From Sycon ciliatum (taxonomy: Eukaryota > Porifera > Calcarea > Leucosolenida > Sycettidae), in contig NC_088644.1 in assembly GCF_964019385.1 (NCBI RefSeq), positions 14,921,332 to 14,985,331 of the forward strand: 64,000 nucleotides of DNA. Direction: 5' to 3'. Position numbers and translations under genes: made by a program. Every line of letters starts with the position of its first letter. Position 1 is the first letter of the stretch. Below are positions 1-11,368 of this stretch, piece after piece. A model generated the notes under the pieces. That model saw only the letters and a program-made list of their open reading frames with translations. It was not told the DNA's origin and searched no databases.

Positions 1-1140
1 AGAGTGCAGAGTTATTTACAATGCCAAGGTGTTTGTGAGAAGACACTATGTCAATTGGATTTGAAAAATTGGAATGGATGAGAGATGTGAATTCCGGCTG
101 GGACATGAAGAGCATGATCTTTGTTTTTGATGGATTTGGGAACAGCCTTCAGGACGACATCCGAATGCCAGCACAGAAGTTGTTTTTCAGGCCAGTGAGG
201 GAAGGCCATGAGGTAAGAAGGGTCGTGTCATCAGCAAACAAAGATGTTCCAGGAAAGATTGCAGGTAAGTCGTTTACGTAAATTATAAATAGTAGGGGAC
301 CAATAATTGATCCTTGAGGAACCCCTGACAATACTGACTCTGCAGCCGAGGGTGTGCCAAGCACAGTTACGTACTGATAACGCCCAGAGAGATACGATTT
401 CAGTCAGGAGAGTGGCTGTTTGCTTACCCTGAATGAATGCTCGAACTTTGCCAAAAGTCATCGATGCCAGACGGTATCAAATGCCTTCGCCAAGTCAAAG
501 AAGCACATACCAGCAAGGGCTCTGTTATCCCTATGCTGGCATACCTGTTGCACAATGCGCGTCAGTTGAAGGGAGGTGGAGTCGCCTTTACGAAACCGAG
601 ATTGTGCGGGACTCAGGAACGGCGAAACATGTCTGTATAAGTGATCATCGAAGATGCGTTCACACACTTTGGATACGCAAAGAAGAAAGGAGATAGGGTG
701 GTAGTTTACAGGCTCGAATCCATCTGGTTTTCAAATCCTTTTAAAAATTTCTGCAGGCCCAAGATGTCGCGCTTTCAGAACGGAACGGTGATTGTTCTGA
801 CAAAGCGTCACTGTTCAACGGCTTGACCGGTACCAGTTGCAAGTCGAACAGGGGGGATGTCACAGAAGCTACACATACAAAGTCGCTGCTATTTAACTTG
901 TTGAAAACTCTGAAGTGTTCGAGAAAAACCCTTGCCTTTGCGCTTTGTGTGATTAGGAAATGATGGCTTGAAACACCGCCAGAAGTGTATTTTGGTTCCT
1001 GCAATACTCTGTTCTTCGCTACCTTGTTATTCGGAAGAAACTCCCGTTTGGATTTGCGAAATAAAACAACCAACATCATAAAATCACTACGAGCTAGTGC
1101 CCAAAGAGATTTTGAAACCAGGAAAGTGGACAATCAAAGA
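1..1140 (-). mobile_element. Non-LTR retrotransposon (LINE) fragment, reverse transcriptase region
   Basis: Reading leftwards, the minus strand encodes the linker and reverse transcriptase of a LINE, spread over several frames. From about 1130 to 745 there is a basic linker with FRKSKREF. The RT fingers follow near 730-660 (EPVNYHPISFLLCVSKVCER), then motif A (FFDLAKAFDTVWHR, near 460-505), motif B (GVPQGSIIGPLLF, near 330-280) and the catalytic FADD (near 225). The rest runs off the left edge. Frame changes between blocks show that it is dead. The motifs fit the jockey/CR1-type APE LINE group; I cannot name the family. It lies downstream of the sushi gene's stop codon on the same strand. Confidence 0.85.
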
Positions 1141-2160
1141 TTACCATAGCAAAGCGCTCTTCGCGCTACGGTGTGAGATGCACTTTCGTACTACAGTAGG
1201 GGTGACAGTGCATGGGATCAGTTCGTACAGGCCAGCAGATCTTGCAAAAATGGGGTGAGCGTTTGCAGCGGACTTTACGGTACTACTACAATGGAATGTA
1301 CATACTAGTACTCATTATACAAATGTAGTACAGTATAATATGGTCCAAGTTCAGTGAACAATGATCTTGCCATCCCGCATGATTGCTGTTTTATATGATC
1401 GACAACAGGATTGCACAGCTCAGCGATTTCTTGTAAATCATGTGCAAAGTAAAAGAGGCGAATGTAAACGCGAAGGATACCGTTGCTGGAAGTGATTTAG
1501 TGAAACAAGTGAAGCAAATGCTTTGTGGTGCTCATATCCATATTATAGTACATAACATTGCACACTCAGTGTATTCTGAAAAGGTTAGGTTATGCACAAT
1601 TCTCATTAGGTAAAGCTGAAAGGTAAGTGGCTATCAAAATTAATATGAATAGGTTATTGCCTAGATTATTGGCTGCTCAAGTGAGAAACCATTCCATGGC
1701 AGTGAACGAAAGGATCATACATTAGTATGATCCTTTCGTTCACTGCCATGGAATGGCAAGAAATGCATGCAGGGATACAATATGTTCCGAGACAATTAAT
1801 ATCCAACATAGAATGCCAGGTACAAGTCATTATGGATACGGAAGAGAACGTGAATATTTGTCCTCGCTGCATGTAATTCCTGGTGTTTAACTAGCTCGTG
1901 ACCTGGTGAGAGCGTAACGTAGAGGCTGAAAAATGCGTAGCTCAGCTTTTTCATTTGGGGCGGGGGGGGGGGGGGGTGTAGCGTTACACCAACTCGCATC
2001 TGCCACACTGTCTAAGATCTGCCACATTGTGTTGTGCTTGGAGCTGGCAGTCGTGGAGTTCCACCAGATAAGGAAAGCCAATGAAACAGATCCACATGCG
2101 ACACGTTAGCACTACTGCCATGAAAGTAGAATTCTCATTGATAAGACTCGCCCCAGGAAA
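1141..2160. other. Non-coding 3' flank of the sushi gene, one hairpin
   Basis: Apart from the perfect hairpin at 1689-1756 and a G-homopolymer at 1961-1976, I recognise nothing here. The 3' UTR and polyadenylation site of the minus-strand receptor should lie here, but I see no convincing minus-strand AATAAA close to the stop. Confidence 0.5.
1689..1756. repeat. Perfect inverted repeat, 32-bp arms, 4-nt loop
   Basis: Positions 1689-1720 are the exact reverse complement of 1725-1756, with only ATTA between them. Pairing stops at the next base on each side. It contains the NcoI-like CCATGG in each arm. No TIR family or coding context explains it. A transcript from either strand would form a 32-bp perfect stem. 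Confidence 0.9.
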
Positions 2161-2660
2161 TTAGAGCATGTCCGATGTGGTTGCGTAGGCCTCATTCGAG
2201 GTGTGTACACAGGAAGTCTTCGTAGTACTCATGTTAGCTGGGCTCTCGTACATAGGATCGGCAGCCTCTTTTGATTGCTCTACAGTCATTAGTACATCTG
2301 TCTGATCAAGCCGCTCACCAATCACTGTTTCGTATATGCCATCTCCTTCTCCCGCCTTGTTGCTGCATTGATGCTCTTTATCTGAGCTTACACCGGAACA
2401 AGACCGTTTGGTGTACATTCTGGATGTCCACCACACTGAACAGAATATAGCAGATATAACTAGCACAGTTCCAACAGACGCGGAAATCCCGATTATAGCT
2501 GACTGACCTAGTCCCGAAGAGTACTCTTCAGACTCATCTAAGTGAGAGGAGGTTGTAGGGAGTTGAACAGTCGTTGGGGTAGATTCAGCGCGCGTATTCC
2601 GTTCCTTCGTAAACTGAGGGGATATCTGCCTTGTAGATGGAGGACGAATAGTTGTTATAC
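2161..2660 (-). CDS. Terminal exon: Thr-rich stalk, transmembrane helix, tyrosine-bearing tail
   Basis: The acceptor is an AG just right of 2660 and the stop is TAA at 2163-2161. The peptide starts ITTIRPPSTRQ, passes through a Ser/Thr/Glu-rich stalk (about 45 residues) and then a hydrophobic helix (AIIGISASVGTVLVISAIF). A basic stop-transfer follows (TSRMYTKRS). The roughly 100-residue tail holds tyrosines in GIYETV, PMYESP and EAYATT. These resemble SH2-docking sites loosely, but none is a strict ITIM, because position -2 is not I/V/L/S. This exon sets the topology: CCP and Ig modules outside, tail inside. The phase 1 start matches all upstream exons. Confidence 0.85.
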
Positions 2661-2827
2661 CTGGGATAAGAGAGTAACAGCATGACATGAATGATCCCCT
2701 CAAGTCAAGTCAATCTGGGGGCGATACTTGGGCCACGAAGTTAAACCCTTCTCTCTACTCTGGGACATAGCTTTTCGTAATTTTTGTTGTAATACCATTA
2801 CCACTGAACATTGATTATGTAGTTTTA

Positions 2828-2905
2828 ATTTTACCTCATAGCTCAGTGGTTAGAGCATCGCTAGCTACAAGCGAGGGTCCCTGGTTCGAGTCCTGGTGGT
2901 GACAG
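2828..2905 (+). repeat. tRNA-derived SINE head (pseudo-tRNA)
   Basis: There is an A-box-like TAGCTCAGTGGTTAGAGC, a 5-bp anticodon-arm stem (TCGCT/AGCGA) and a B-box GGTTCGAGTCC at pol III spacing. The acceptor stem pairs poorly, the anticodon loop lacks U33, and a related sequence recurs near 23,930 with the same downstream text (TTTTTCTT). I call this a tRNA-derived SINE rather than a working tRNA gene. Confidence 0.6.
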
Positions 2906-3119
2906 TCAATTTTTTCTTCAGACTTCTCCCGTTTGTGTCTTTCCCTCAAACTAGTGAAGATTTTACCTCAGTCAAGTTATACATTTGACTGAGAACACAA
3001 TGTAGCAATACATCATAAAGATTCAGATATTCATAACTTTGGTGGAGTCAGTGAAAGCGGTTAAAGCCTGCAAAAAGGCCTGCAAAAAGGCTGCTACCTT
3101 AAAAACTGTTGGTATTTTG

Positions 3120-3371
3120 AAATTGTGTGTGTGTGTGTGTGTGTGTATGGAAAAATGAAAAATAGGGATTCACTGGCCAGAAAAAGTCACTTCAATCAGC
3201 TGTGTGGTGGATACCAGGCTAAAAATAGTGGCGGTCAATTCTTCAGCCTTGCAAGCTGTTGAATGGTGCAATCCCAGCACTACACACACGACAAGTTGCT
3301 ATGTCTAACATAGCTGTTCGCTATCATCGCTTCCGCGATGGGCAGGTCTGAGGTCTGAGGTGTGTGTGTGT

Positions 3372-3414
<43 letters not shown>

Positions 3415-3415
3415 A
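3120..3415 (+). repeat. SINE copy ending in (GT)n
   Basis: The text from about 3147 to 3345 is repeated in inverse orientation at 12,970-13,140, including the block around TTCAGCCTTGCAAGCTGTTG. It ends with the hairpin-forming ATCATCGC..GCGATGGGC followed by a long (GT)n tract. The same terminal hairpin and (GT)n end the LINE at about 9,340. The tRNA-like promoter seen in the 13-kb copy is missing here, so this copy is 5'-truncated. Confidence 0.65.
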
Positions 3416-3963
3416 GCTAGTTCGGTTGGTGGGTACACTTATGCCTGATTGTGTTGGGTCTGTTGCCAACGGGCTCGCCTGCTTGAAAGTGGAATGTTGT
3501 ACCTGCCACCTTTGTTGGTTCCAGGGTTCATATACTTTCTATTCGAAGTATACATACTTGTTAACCATGGACTGCTTCTGGCTAGATTAACTCTTGTGTA
3601 ATCAATGGTGCTAGTGAAGCTTATATCAGATCCACTCTGATTTAGCCACCCATACTAGTAGCAAGTATTACCTCCGTTGGGGGCAGGGGTAACTGCAGTT
3701 GAATCCCGGGACGGACACCCTGATGCCGTCAATCCTTTTTCTGCACCTTGTCCTCACCCACTTACTGAGGTGTGGTGAGCCCATAAGTGGGATCATTTTC
3801 AAGTCCGCCCAGAGTTTTGGGGATTTCAGGAGGTGTCGGCCGTTGGGCGGTTCAATAGCCAACTGAGTCATCTTTCCAGGATTCCTTTTGAGTCTCTCTC
3901 CCCTCTCCCGGGGAGACCCACATGACCAGTTTTGGCAGTGAGCAACAAGTACAAGTACAAATA

Positions 3964-4031
<68 letters not shown>

Positions 4032-4149
4032 CTGTTGAGTGCGGAGAGGAAGGTTTGCTTTTTGTGAGCTCTTTCTTCAGGATGTTGTAGCCACCCTAAG
4101 CAGCCGTGAGCCGTGTGGTGTAGAGCAGGCCATGGCTGTGGTGGCCCAC
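3416..4149. other. Unassigned intron DNA with (GT)n at 3968-4027
   Basis: It may include the 5' untranslated part of the LINE that follows. It carries a pure (GT)n of about 60 bp and a CCCCTCTCCCGGGGAGACC mini-palindrome near 3900. No coding region is supported. Confidence 0.4.
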
Positions 4150-5250
4150 TAGGTAGCCTTGCATGTTGCCTGGTGGAGTTTGAACAGCACGCTGCACAAG
4201 GCGAGCGGAGCGATATTTTTGAATTTGAATTTTGACATGGTGGCGAAGAGAAAGAGTGTCGGGAAAGGGAGCGTTCTGACTGCTGCGACGTGGAATGTTT
4301 GCTCTCTGGTGGAGGATGGTGAGGATGTGAGGACTTGTAGAGGACGTGCATCGGCCGGTGACAGGCCTGTTGACAGGAAACTTGATATTCTTGCAAACGA
4401 ACTACAACATTTCAAAATCGATGTGGCTGGTGTACAGGAGACGCGCTGGCCTGGGAACGACGTTTGGCCTGTCAGTGGTGGTGGCGTTTTTCTCGACTCG
4501 GTAGTCAAGGATCGTTTCTTCAGTGACCTACAGTCAGTCATGAGCAATGCCTCATTTCTTGTTGGATGAGAGCAACGAAGTAAACAAGAAATGCTGTTCT
4601 TTTCGAAATGCAAGTGCACAGTCCAGAGTTCACGGACTGTGCTGGGAGTGCGATACGCACTGGCTGCACAGTGCGGAGTTGCAAAATGCACATGAAGGTG
4701 CATGCTGGTCTGAAGATAATGTTCTTTTTGTTCTTGCACTGCTGCTGTACAGTTGAAAATCCCACCCACCCATCCAATTGGATATTCATTGCTAGATATG
4801 TATGTGCATATCGATTTATTGGCTGAGTAAGCAGTAGTGCGTGTATGTGCCGAGCATGTTTCCGCGATCGTGTGTGCGCGCGCGCGTGCGCGCGCGTGTG
4901 TATGTGTGCGTGTGCCTGCACCGTGTCGGCTGCGCTGGTGCATTAAGGTAGCACATTGGCTTTAGACTGGCCCATTTGGGGTTATTCAGCATCTCCACTA
5001 TTATCGCTGGCGGCAATTCCCATTAATCAGTGCACTAAGCCGTGGTGAACGCATTTCTATCAGAAGTTCATGTATCCAGTGTACCATGGCTGGGATCGCT
5101 TACTGTCTTGCGTTGTTTTCCTTTTGTTATGCTAAAGCGATGTGTACCAGGCTGCCATAATTATGTTTAAATGCTTCTCTATGCCTGAGGCATAGTTATA
5201 TTAATACACATGCGGTGCAAGAATTGGAGCAGCTGTTGCTGCGACCCTGC

Positions 5251-5258
5251 AGTTCTAC

Positions 5259-5300
<42 letters not shown>

Positions 5301-5314
5301 GGTGGTGGTGGTGG
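5251..5314. repeat. (TTG)n / (GTG)n microsatellite
   Basis: About 15 TTG units are followed by GTG units inside the non-coding stretch that interrupts the LINE endonuclease. Confidence 0.9.
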
Positions 5315-5600
5315 TGTGTACGAGATAGTCGAAAATAACAGTCAATTCTGGCGATATTCTGCTACTCTTAGCGGATTTCAATGCTCGTGTTGGTTCATCA
5401 TGCGACCTGGTGTTTGGTGATGTCGCTCGTTTCGGTGACATGCGTGGCGACGGTGATGGCTGGAGTCGTGTGCGTGGGCGGTATGGCCTTGGATCCTTCA
5501 ATGAGGCTGGAGAAAACTTGCTGTTGTTTTGTGCACTCCATGATCTATCTATCATGTACACTTGGTTCAGGAAGAAGAAACGTAAACATGGAGCTTGGTT

Positions 5601-6773
5601 CAGGCGCGTACGCAGGGTCACCTCTGGGGGGGGGGGGTTCCAACCGAATCACAAACAATGAGTTTTAAACCCTCGGAAAAGAGCCCTAGGAAAATTTTCA
5701 AAGTTCAAATTTCGTGTTCCTTGGATTATAACTTCAGTTCTACTCACTCAATCTTCATATCTTTGGGCTTCCTGGAAGAAGAAAGGTATCCGGGAGGGGA
5801 AGAAAATGAGGTAAACAAAGGTCGACCATGATAGCCAGAACACTGTACGTGTATAACTAGCGCTAGAGTGCAGCTAGGGTGCGAAAAATGACCCAAAGGC
5901 CCAAACGCGTCCTGCTCCAGCGATTTTGTTTTTCTCAATTGCAGAGTTTTGGTTGTTTTGCTGTGTATACTTGAGAATACCACAAGAGAAGCCCCTGCAA
6001 ATTTGAGCAAGTCAACGTGACGAAAAGTCTCAAATTCTCGATACTCAAGTTGCACTGCGCGCTTTTGAAATTGCCGAGCTTGCGGCTCAACTTACAAATG
6101 ATTAGGGGTGAAAGTTGGCACTGAGATCCCGAGTTCGAGTACTCTGATTTTCTCCGATCGAATATTCGAGTATTCGAGTATTCTTCATATCCTAAAAATT
6201 GCACACCAAGGGCCTTAAAATCACATGATACAACCCTGATTGAACCGAGTAGCAGTCATTTTTCTCGGGTATATTGGTTGGTGGGTCATTTGGGCTCTCT
6301 CTACTCGTGAACAAATGTTCACCACACAGTCTGCACATCAATATCTGCCCACTGCTGCCCTGAAACTGCAGATTTCTGTGGTAAACACATGTACCATGTA
6401 TGAACTAGTACTCTGACTTATTCCGAGTACGATTATTTTTTTTAAAACCGAGCGAGTACTCGAGTACTCGGTATAATTGTTTCACCCCTACAAATGATAA
6501 AATTATATTATCTCAAGAAACATTGCTCGCAGCGCTTCGGGAATTGTTTCTACGGAAAGCTGAGATTTTTCTATTCGACCTGAATATTTAGACTGTTGAA
6601 TTTGAGCGAAATTTGACTGAGTTACGATCTGTTGAAGAAACATTTTGCATTCTTGTCAGATCGATCGCGCGCCCTACAAAAAAATGCCCATACACGTTGC
6701 TCGTTTGGAACATTTGGGGGGGGGGGGTTCGGGCAACGGGAAACCCCCCTTGCGTACGCGCCTATAGCGCCTG
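5601..6773. mobile_element. Non-autonomous DNA transposon inserted in the LINE
   Basis: The left end CAGGCGCGTACGCAGGG matches the right end read on the other strand (GGCGCGTACGCAAGGGG, with a short CAGGCGCTATA extension). Both ends are followed inward by G or C homopolymers. LINE coding text stops at the left end and resumes right after the right end, which defines the insertion. No transposase is seen. I could not find a clean target-site duplication. Confidence 0.7.
6103..6490. mobile_element. hAT-type MITE nested in the 5601-6773 element
   Basis: The 11-bp terminal inverted repeats are TAGGGGTGAAA / TTTCACCCCTA. They are flanked by a perfect 8-bp direct repeat CAAATGAT (6095-6102 and 6491-6498), the hAT hallmark. 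The inside is rich in CGAGTACTCGAGTACTC-like palindromes. No transposase. Confidence 0.85.
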
Positions 6774-9340
6774 TGGGTACACCCAGCAACTCGGAACGAA
6801 CATTTGATAGATAACATTGTGATGCGCTCTGGCCATGCACCACGCCAGCGGCGTTGTTATCAGGTTATTGCCGGGATGTGAGCGTCATGCGCCGGGGGCT
6901 GTGTTGGACGGATCATTTCTTGGTTCGCACCAGACTTGCACTCAATTTCGTCCTGCCTAAGACACAGTCCAACAAGCGGAGGAAGCCCTATGCTGTGCAT
7001 AGGCTGCAGAGCAGTGACTTCTGAGAGCCGTTTCGTAAGGAGATGGAGAATGCCTGCGAGCGTAGATGAGAATAGCAATGTCAAGGAGGCCTGGGACGTT
7101 GCATGTACTGATATTCAAGGTGTTGCGTCTAGGGTGCCGGGCCACGACAAACGCAGACAACCTTACTGGTTTCTGGAGAGCCAGTCAATCTTGGAGCCCT
7201 TGATTGAGGAGGAGCGGATGATGCATGAACGGATGCTTGTGAACGATAATGCCTCGATGCGAAGGGACTTCAGGGCTGCCCAGAGGTCAGTCAGCCGAGA
7301 GATTCGTCTGGCGAAGGAGAGTTGGATTGCGGAGGTCGCTACCGACGCAAAGAACACGCAAAAGGATGGTTGCACGCGCTGAAAATCCATCAGGAAACTG
7401 CAGGGGGTACATTCTGGGAGACGACTGGTTACCATCATGTCAGCAGTGTACAATCAAGAAGGTGTTTTAACGTCCAGCCCTGGTGGTCTCAGGGATTGCT
7501 GGAGTCACCACTTTGCGCAGGTGTTCACTGCTGTTCACTGTTGCTACTTGTAGTAATGTTGATCATGTCACTGTGTTACAGAGTATGCATATTGAGGAGT
7601 CGCGTGTGAGCCTGGATCTCCCTCCGGATTTCGATGAGGTGATGCGTGCAATGCGGAGGCTGAACCTGTGTACAGCTCCAGGGGAGTCTAAGATCGCTCC
7701 AGAGTTCCTTCGCTACGGTGGGGAAGACTTGCATCAGCGTATATCCAATCTTGTCCGGGCGGTGTGATTGAGCGGTTCGGTGCCTCCTGAGTGGCGTGAT
7801 GCGGAGATTGTCACGATTCCTAAGAAAGGAGACCTCCATCGATGTGACAATTGGTGCGGCATCAGTCTCCTGGACGTTGTTGGGAAGTTGTTTGCTCGTG
7901 TCCTCCAGGATCGCCTAATGAAGCTGGCGGAGGACATCTTGCCAGAGTCGCAGTGTGGGTGTCGGAAGGGCCGTGGTTGCGTGGATATGATGTTTGTGGC
8001 TCGTCAGCTTTTGGAGAAATCCATTAAGCATACCTCGCAGCTGTACGTCCTTTTTGTCGACCTTAGAAAGGCGTATGACTCTATTCCCCGCCATGCATTG
8101 TGGCTGGTCTTGGAGAGAGCTGGTGTGCCGCAGCATGTGCTCGGCTTAATCCGGAGTCTCCACGATGGCATGGAGGCCAGGGTTCGCGTTGCTGGTGGGC
8201 TAACAGATGCCATCTTTGTGGCCAATGGTCTCCGGAAGGGCTGTACCCTGGCACCTACTCTGTTCAATATCTACTTTGCCACGGTTGTTGCCTCGTGGCG
8301 CTCCCAATCAACTGTGCCTGGTGTGACTCTGCGCTACCGCATCGGACGGAAGCTTGTTGGCGATCGGTCGGCTAAGTCGAAACTGCTGTAGACCGAGGTA
8401 ACGGAGTCACAGTTTGCAGATGATGCAGCACTTTACGCACTGTCTCGGCTTGAGATTGACATCATGGCGAGGGAGTTCGTCAGCTGCACTGCGCGTTGGG
8501 GTTTGACCGTGAGCACTTCCAAGATGAAGGCGATGGCCTTAGGTGATGACTCTGCTCAGTGTGGCATTCATCTGGAGTCTGGTGATGTTATTGATCAGGT
8601 GGCAAGTTTTACCTACCTCGGTGGTTCTCTGAATGATAATGGTTCACTGGATGGCGAGGTAGCAGTGCGGCTGGCTAAGGCGTCATGCGTCTTTGACTCC
8701 TTGCAGATGCCAATATTCCACTGCAAGTCCCAACATATACACACGAAGAGACTGGTGTATAAGGCCATTGTACTCACCACTCTGTTTTACAGTACCGAAA
8801 CCTGGGCACTGAATGCGACACACCTGCGGTGCCTGAACGTCTTCCATCATACATGCAGCCGTGCCATCCTCGATGTATCTCGCTCGACGCAGTGGCAGAA
8901 CAGGCTCACCAGAGAGGAGATTGCAAAGCGTGTCGGACTCCCAGGAGACATTGGTGAGCTTCTGCGGTGCCATCGTCTTCGCCAGCTTCGTCATATTGCC
9001 GGGATGGATTCCACCCGTCTCCCCAAGCAGGTCCTCTTCGGGGAGCTTCCGTCGCGGTGCCCCAGTCATGGCCCCAGGAAGAGATGGCGTGATGTTGCTA
9101 GATCTGATCTGGCCGTGGCGGGGATCCCGGAAGGTGACTGGTATGATGTGGCACAAGACAGGGGAGAGTGGAGGAAGTTGTCTCGTCGTCCTCGTCCTCC
9201 TCCGCCAGAGCCAGCGAAGAGTTTTCTGTGCATGCCGGTGTGGACGAACATTTCGCCGGGCGGGTGACTTGAAGCGCCACTCCCCATATTGCTCAGCTCG
9301 CACGCTATCATCGCACCAGCGATGGGCGTCCAAGGTCCAA

Positions 9341-9347
9341 GGTACGG

Positions 9348-9384
<37 letters not shown>

Positions 9385-9535
9385 TGTGCGTGCGTGCATG
9401 TGTGTATGTGCATGGGTATGTGTCTTTGTGCAACAGGACCGAGGCATCCAGTCACGGTTACTTGAGTTTAAGAAGGACACATTATACTACACCCTCACAA
9501 GATTAAGGATAACTGTTTTTACTGTGTAAATCCGG
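9341..9535 (+). repeat. (GT)n tract and shared downstream repeat
   Basis: (GT)n is followed by GTGTCTTTGTGCAACAG and about 50 bp that are also found after the (GT)n at 26,065-26,110. Two independent copies of the (GT)n plus this tail point to one repeat family. Confidence 0.6.
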
Positions 9536-9541
9536 CCCTTA

Positions 9542-10004
9542 TAGGGGATTCACACACACGGATAAAACCACAGTTTTGGGAAAGTTGTTATGGAAACCAT
9601 GATACTGGGGAAAGGGTGAACCTCTCGGGTAAAATTGGCAAAGCCGTGACCATGGGCCTCAGGACGTTTGTCAAGGGGAAATCCCACGGCTATACGACGC
9701 ATGTGCGTAGATTTTGTATTTGGCGAGAACTCTGAACCCTAGTTGTATGAGTGCATTGCAACCTGCATTTTCAAACAGTGCCCATGCGGAAAATTGCGCA
9801 TGGCAAATGCAAAACACAATACGGACTGTGCTACAAAAATGCAGGACAGATTATATATTTTAATTTTTCCCGGCCACAAATTCATGGCCAAACATGCAGC
9901 CAAGGGAAAACCCCGGGTGTGAATGGCCACACTCGGTTGCCTGACGGCCTGAACTTTGACCTTGTCACGTGGCCTCAGGTTTCCCGTGAGTGAGAATCCC
10001 CATT
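9542..10004. mobile_element. MITE with TA flanks, imperfect TIRs
   Basis: The left end AGGGGATTCACACACACGG pairs with the right end read in reverse (GGGGATTCTCACTCACGGG). TA lies outside both ends. No coding potential is seen. Confidence 0.6.
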
Positions 10005-10131
10005 AGCTAGCCAGACTTCCATCATCTTTTGTGCATGTGCTATACTACTCTATACCCTATACTATACCCTATACTACTCATGTACTACAGTAGAAATGAT
10101 CAAAATGACATCTGTATAAAACATGATTCTT

Positions 10132-10594
10132 TCTCACACCTCACATCTGCCATAACTACCTCACATCTGCCATAACTACCTCACATCTGCCATAACTACC
10201 TCACATCTGCCCTAACTACAGTCCATTTCAAAACTATAGACGCGTACCTAGGCAAAAACCGTTATGCCAGCATCTATACCACATAAAATCTGGGATCACT
10301 TTGTGCATAATTTTTTCCAAATTGGGCGTCTGTTATCCAATCGTTTAGAAACTATATGAGAGTAATTGTGGAGCGGTCCTGAGCAATATTCCGAAAACTA
10401 TTCTCAAAAAGTTCCAGCCAAATTTGAAATATTTCAAAAACCCTACGCGTCTATAGTTTTGAAATGCACTGTACCTCACATCTGCCATGACTACCTCACA
10501 TCTGCCATAACTACCTCACATCTGCCATAACTGCCTCACATCTGCCGTAACTACCTCACATCTGCCATAACTACCTCACATCTGCCATAACTAT
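10132..10594. repeat. 20-bp tandem repeat, split by a MITE
   Basis: The unit is CTCACATCTGCCATAACTAC. About four units run to 10,218 and about six more run from 10,472. The gap is exactly the MITE at 10,219-10,471. Confidence 0.9.
10219..10471. mobile_element. Tc1/mariner-type MITE inserted in the 20-bp array
   Basis: The TIRs are about 27 bp, starting CAGTCCATTTCAAAACTATA on the left and CAGTGCATTTCAAAACTATA on the right strand. TA is duplicated on both sides (10,217-18 and 10,472-73), within the repeat unit's CTAC. Confidence 0.85.
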
Positions 10595-10675
10595 TGCAGG
10601 GTTGGCTGTGGGCAGCCTTATTGCAAAAAAGCAGCCAACGAGAAGCGTACACATCCCTTCACTGTGTTTACATAC

Positions 10676-10876
10676 TTTGGCAGCCTGGGCGGTTGTTACT
10701 CCATGTTTGATTAGCCTGACACACAGCAGTAGTAGGTTGAGTAGTAGCATAGCCAATATCACATGTCCATGTGACTGTGTCGTTGTACAGGTATGGTGTC
10801 AGATGGGCACGCTGTATTCCCATTTGAACAGAGAAGTCACCAAATGTAGGTCTGCCTGGATTATGACATGCCCTGG
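10676..10876 (-). CDS. CCP exon A1 of the receptor
   Basis: A 201-nt exon with phase 1 at both ends. The acceptor is AACAG before CCAGGGCA, and the donor GTATGT follows TGCCAAA. The module reads CHNPGRPTFGDFSVQ, then NDTVTWTCDIGY, then SNNRPGCQ, with four Cys and one Trp in the canonical order. It is the last CCP before the stalk/TM exon. It is closely similar to A2 (15,744) and A3 (26,569). Confidence 0.9.
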
Positions 10877-11368
10877 CTGTTTCACAGAGAAGCACAGAGA
10901 AACACGAGGTGCATTCAAAACTGCATCCAGGTTGCTTCACGGTTATGAGGAAGTGCTGTGTCAGTATGTATGGGTGTCTTTTGAAAAGAGGAATAACAAT
11001 GTTATGGTGGATAAATGCGATTCAATAACCGAAAACAAACTGCCTACGTCTTAGATTACGGATTGTGTGGATAAAAAAAGAGCTTTGGTTGCAAGTTGAT
11101 TAGGACTGATCATAGAGTATGCCTCTGTTGCATGAGTAGCACATCTGCTTAAGAGAGCATGTCTGAGAATACTAGACACTGTGTGAATGTCAATCTCTCC
11201 GATTTCACTGAAATTTTGCAAGTTGGTTTCCTTTAGGGTGTAGATCGACCGCGCCAAGCCCATGAAAAATTCTGAAGGGAACCTTGAAATTGGCATACCC
11301 CTCGAAAATTGTCGAAAAATCAAATAATTTATGGGTCTACAAACGAACCACGCTACAGCGTACATGAC
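10877..11368. other. Duplicated intron between A1 and B1
   Basis: This intron matches those at 15,945-16,200 and 26,770-27,030 over long stretches (GAGGAAGTGCTGTGTC, GATTACGGATTGTGTGG), which proves that the B-A cassettes were copied with their intron. Confidence 0.7.

Larger units (their letters stand above)
4150..9340 (+). mobile_element. APE-type LINE (RTE/CR1-like), broken, with two nested insertions
   Basis: The endonuclease starts near 4231 (VLTAATWNVCSL, then AGVQETRWPGND) and resumes near 5365 (LLLLADFNARVGS). It is cut at about 5600 by a transposon and resumes near 6775 (VHPATRNEHLIDNIVMR). A linker has CWTDHFLVRTRL near 6905. RT blocks run from about 7600 to 8460: ISLLDVVGKLFARVLQDRL, motif A VLFVDLRKAYDSIPR, motif B GLRKGCTLAPTLFN and FADDAALY near 8418. 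The C-terminal domain (8464-9267) has FYSTETWAL and RKRWRD. In another frame near 9225 there is a CCHC-type finger (CACRCGRTFRRAGDLKRH). Stops and frameshifts are numerous: after 4566, after 7380, at 7765 and at 8390. The 3' end is a small hairpin plus (GT)n. About 800 bp at 4570-5360, with CA/TG tracts and (TTG)n, is not LINE coding sequence. Confidence 0.85.

Noticed and set aside
2828-2905. Functional tRNA gene
   Set aside because: A and B boxes exist, but the acceptor stem pairs badly and the anticodon loop is abnormal; a related SINE copy exists at 23.9 kb.
5251-5314. CRISPR-like or regulatory array
   Set aside because: A simple TTG/GTG microsatellite; no spacers. No CRISPR array exists in the window.
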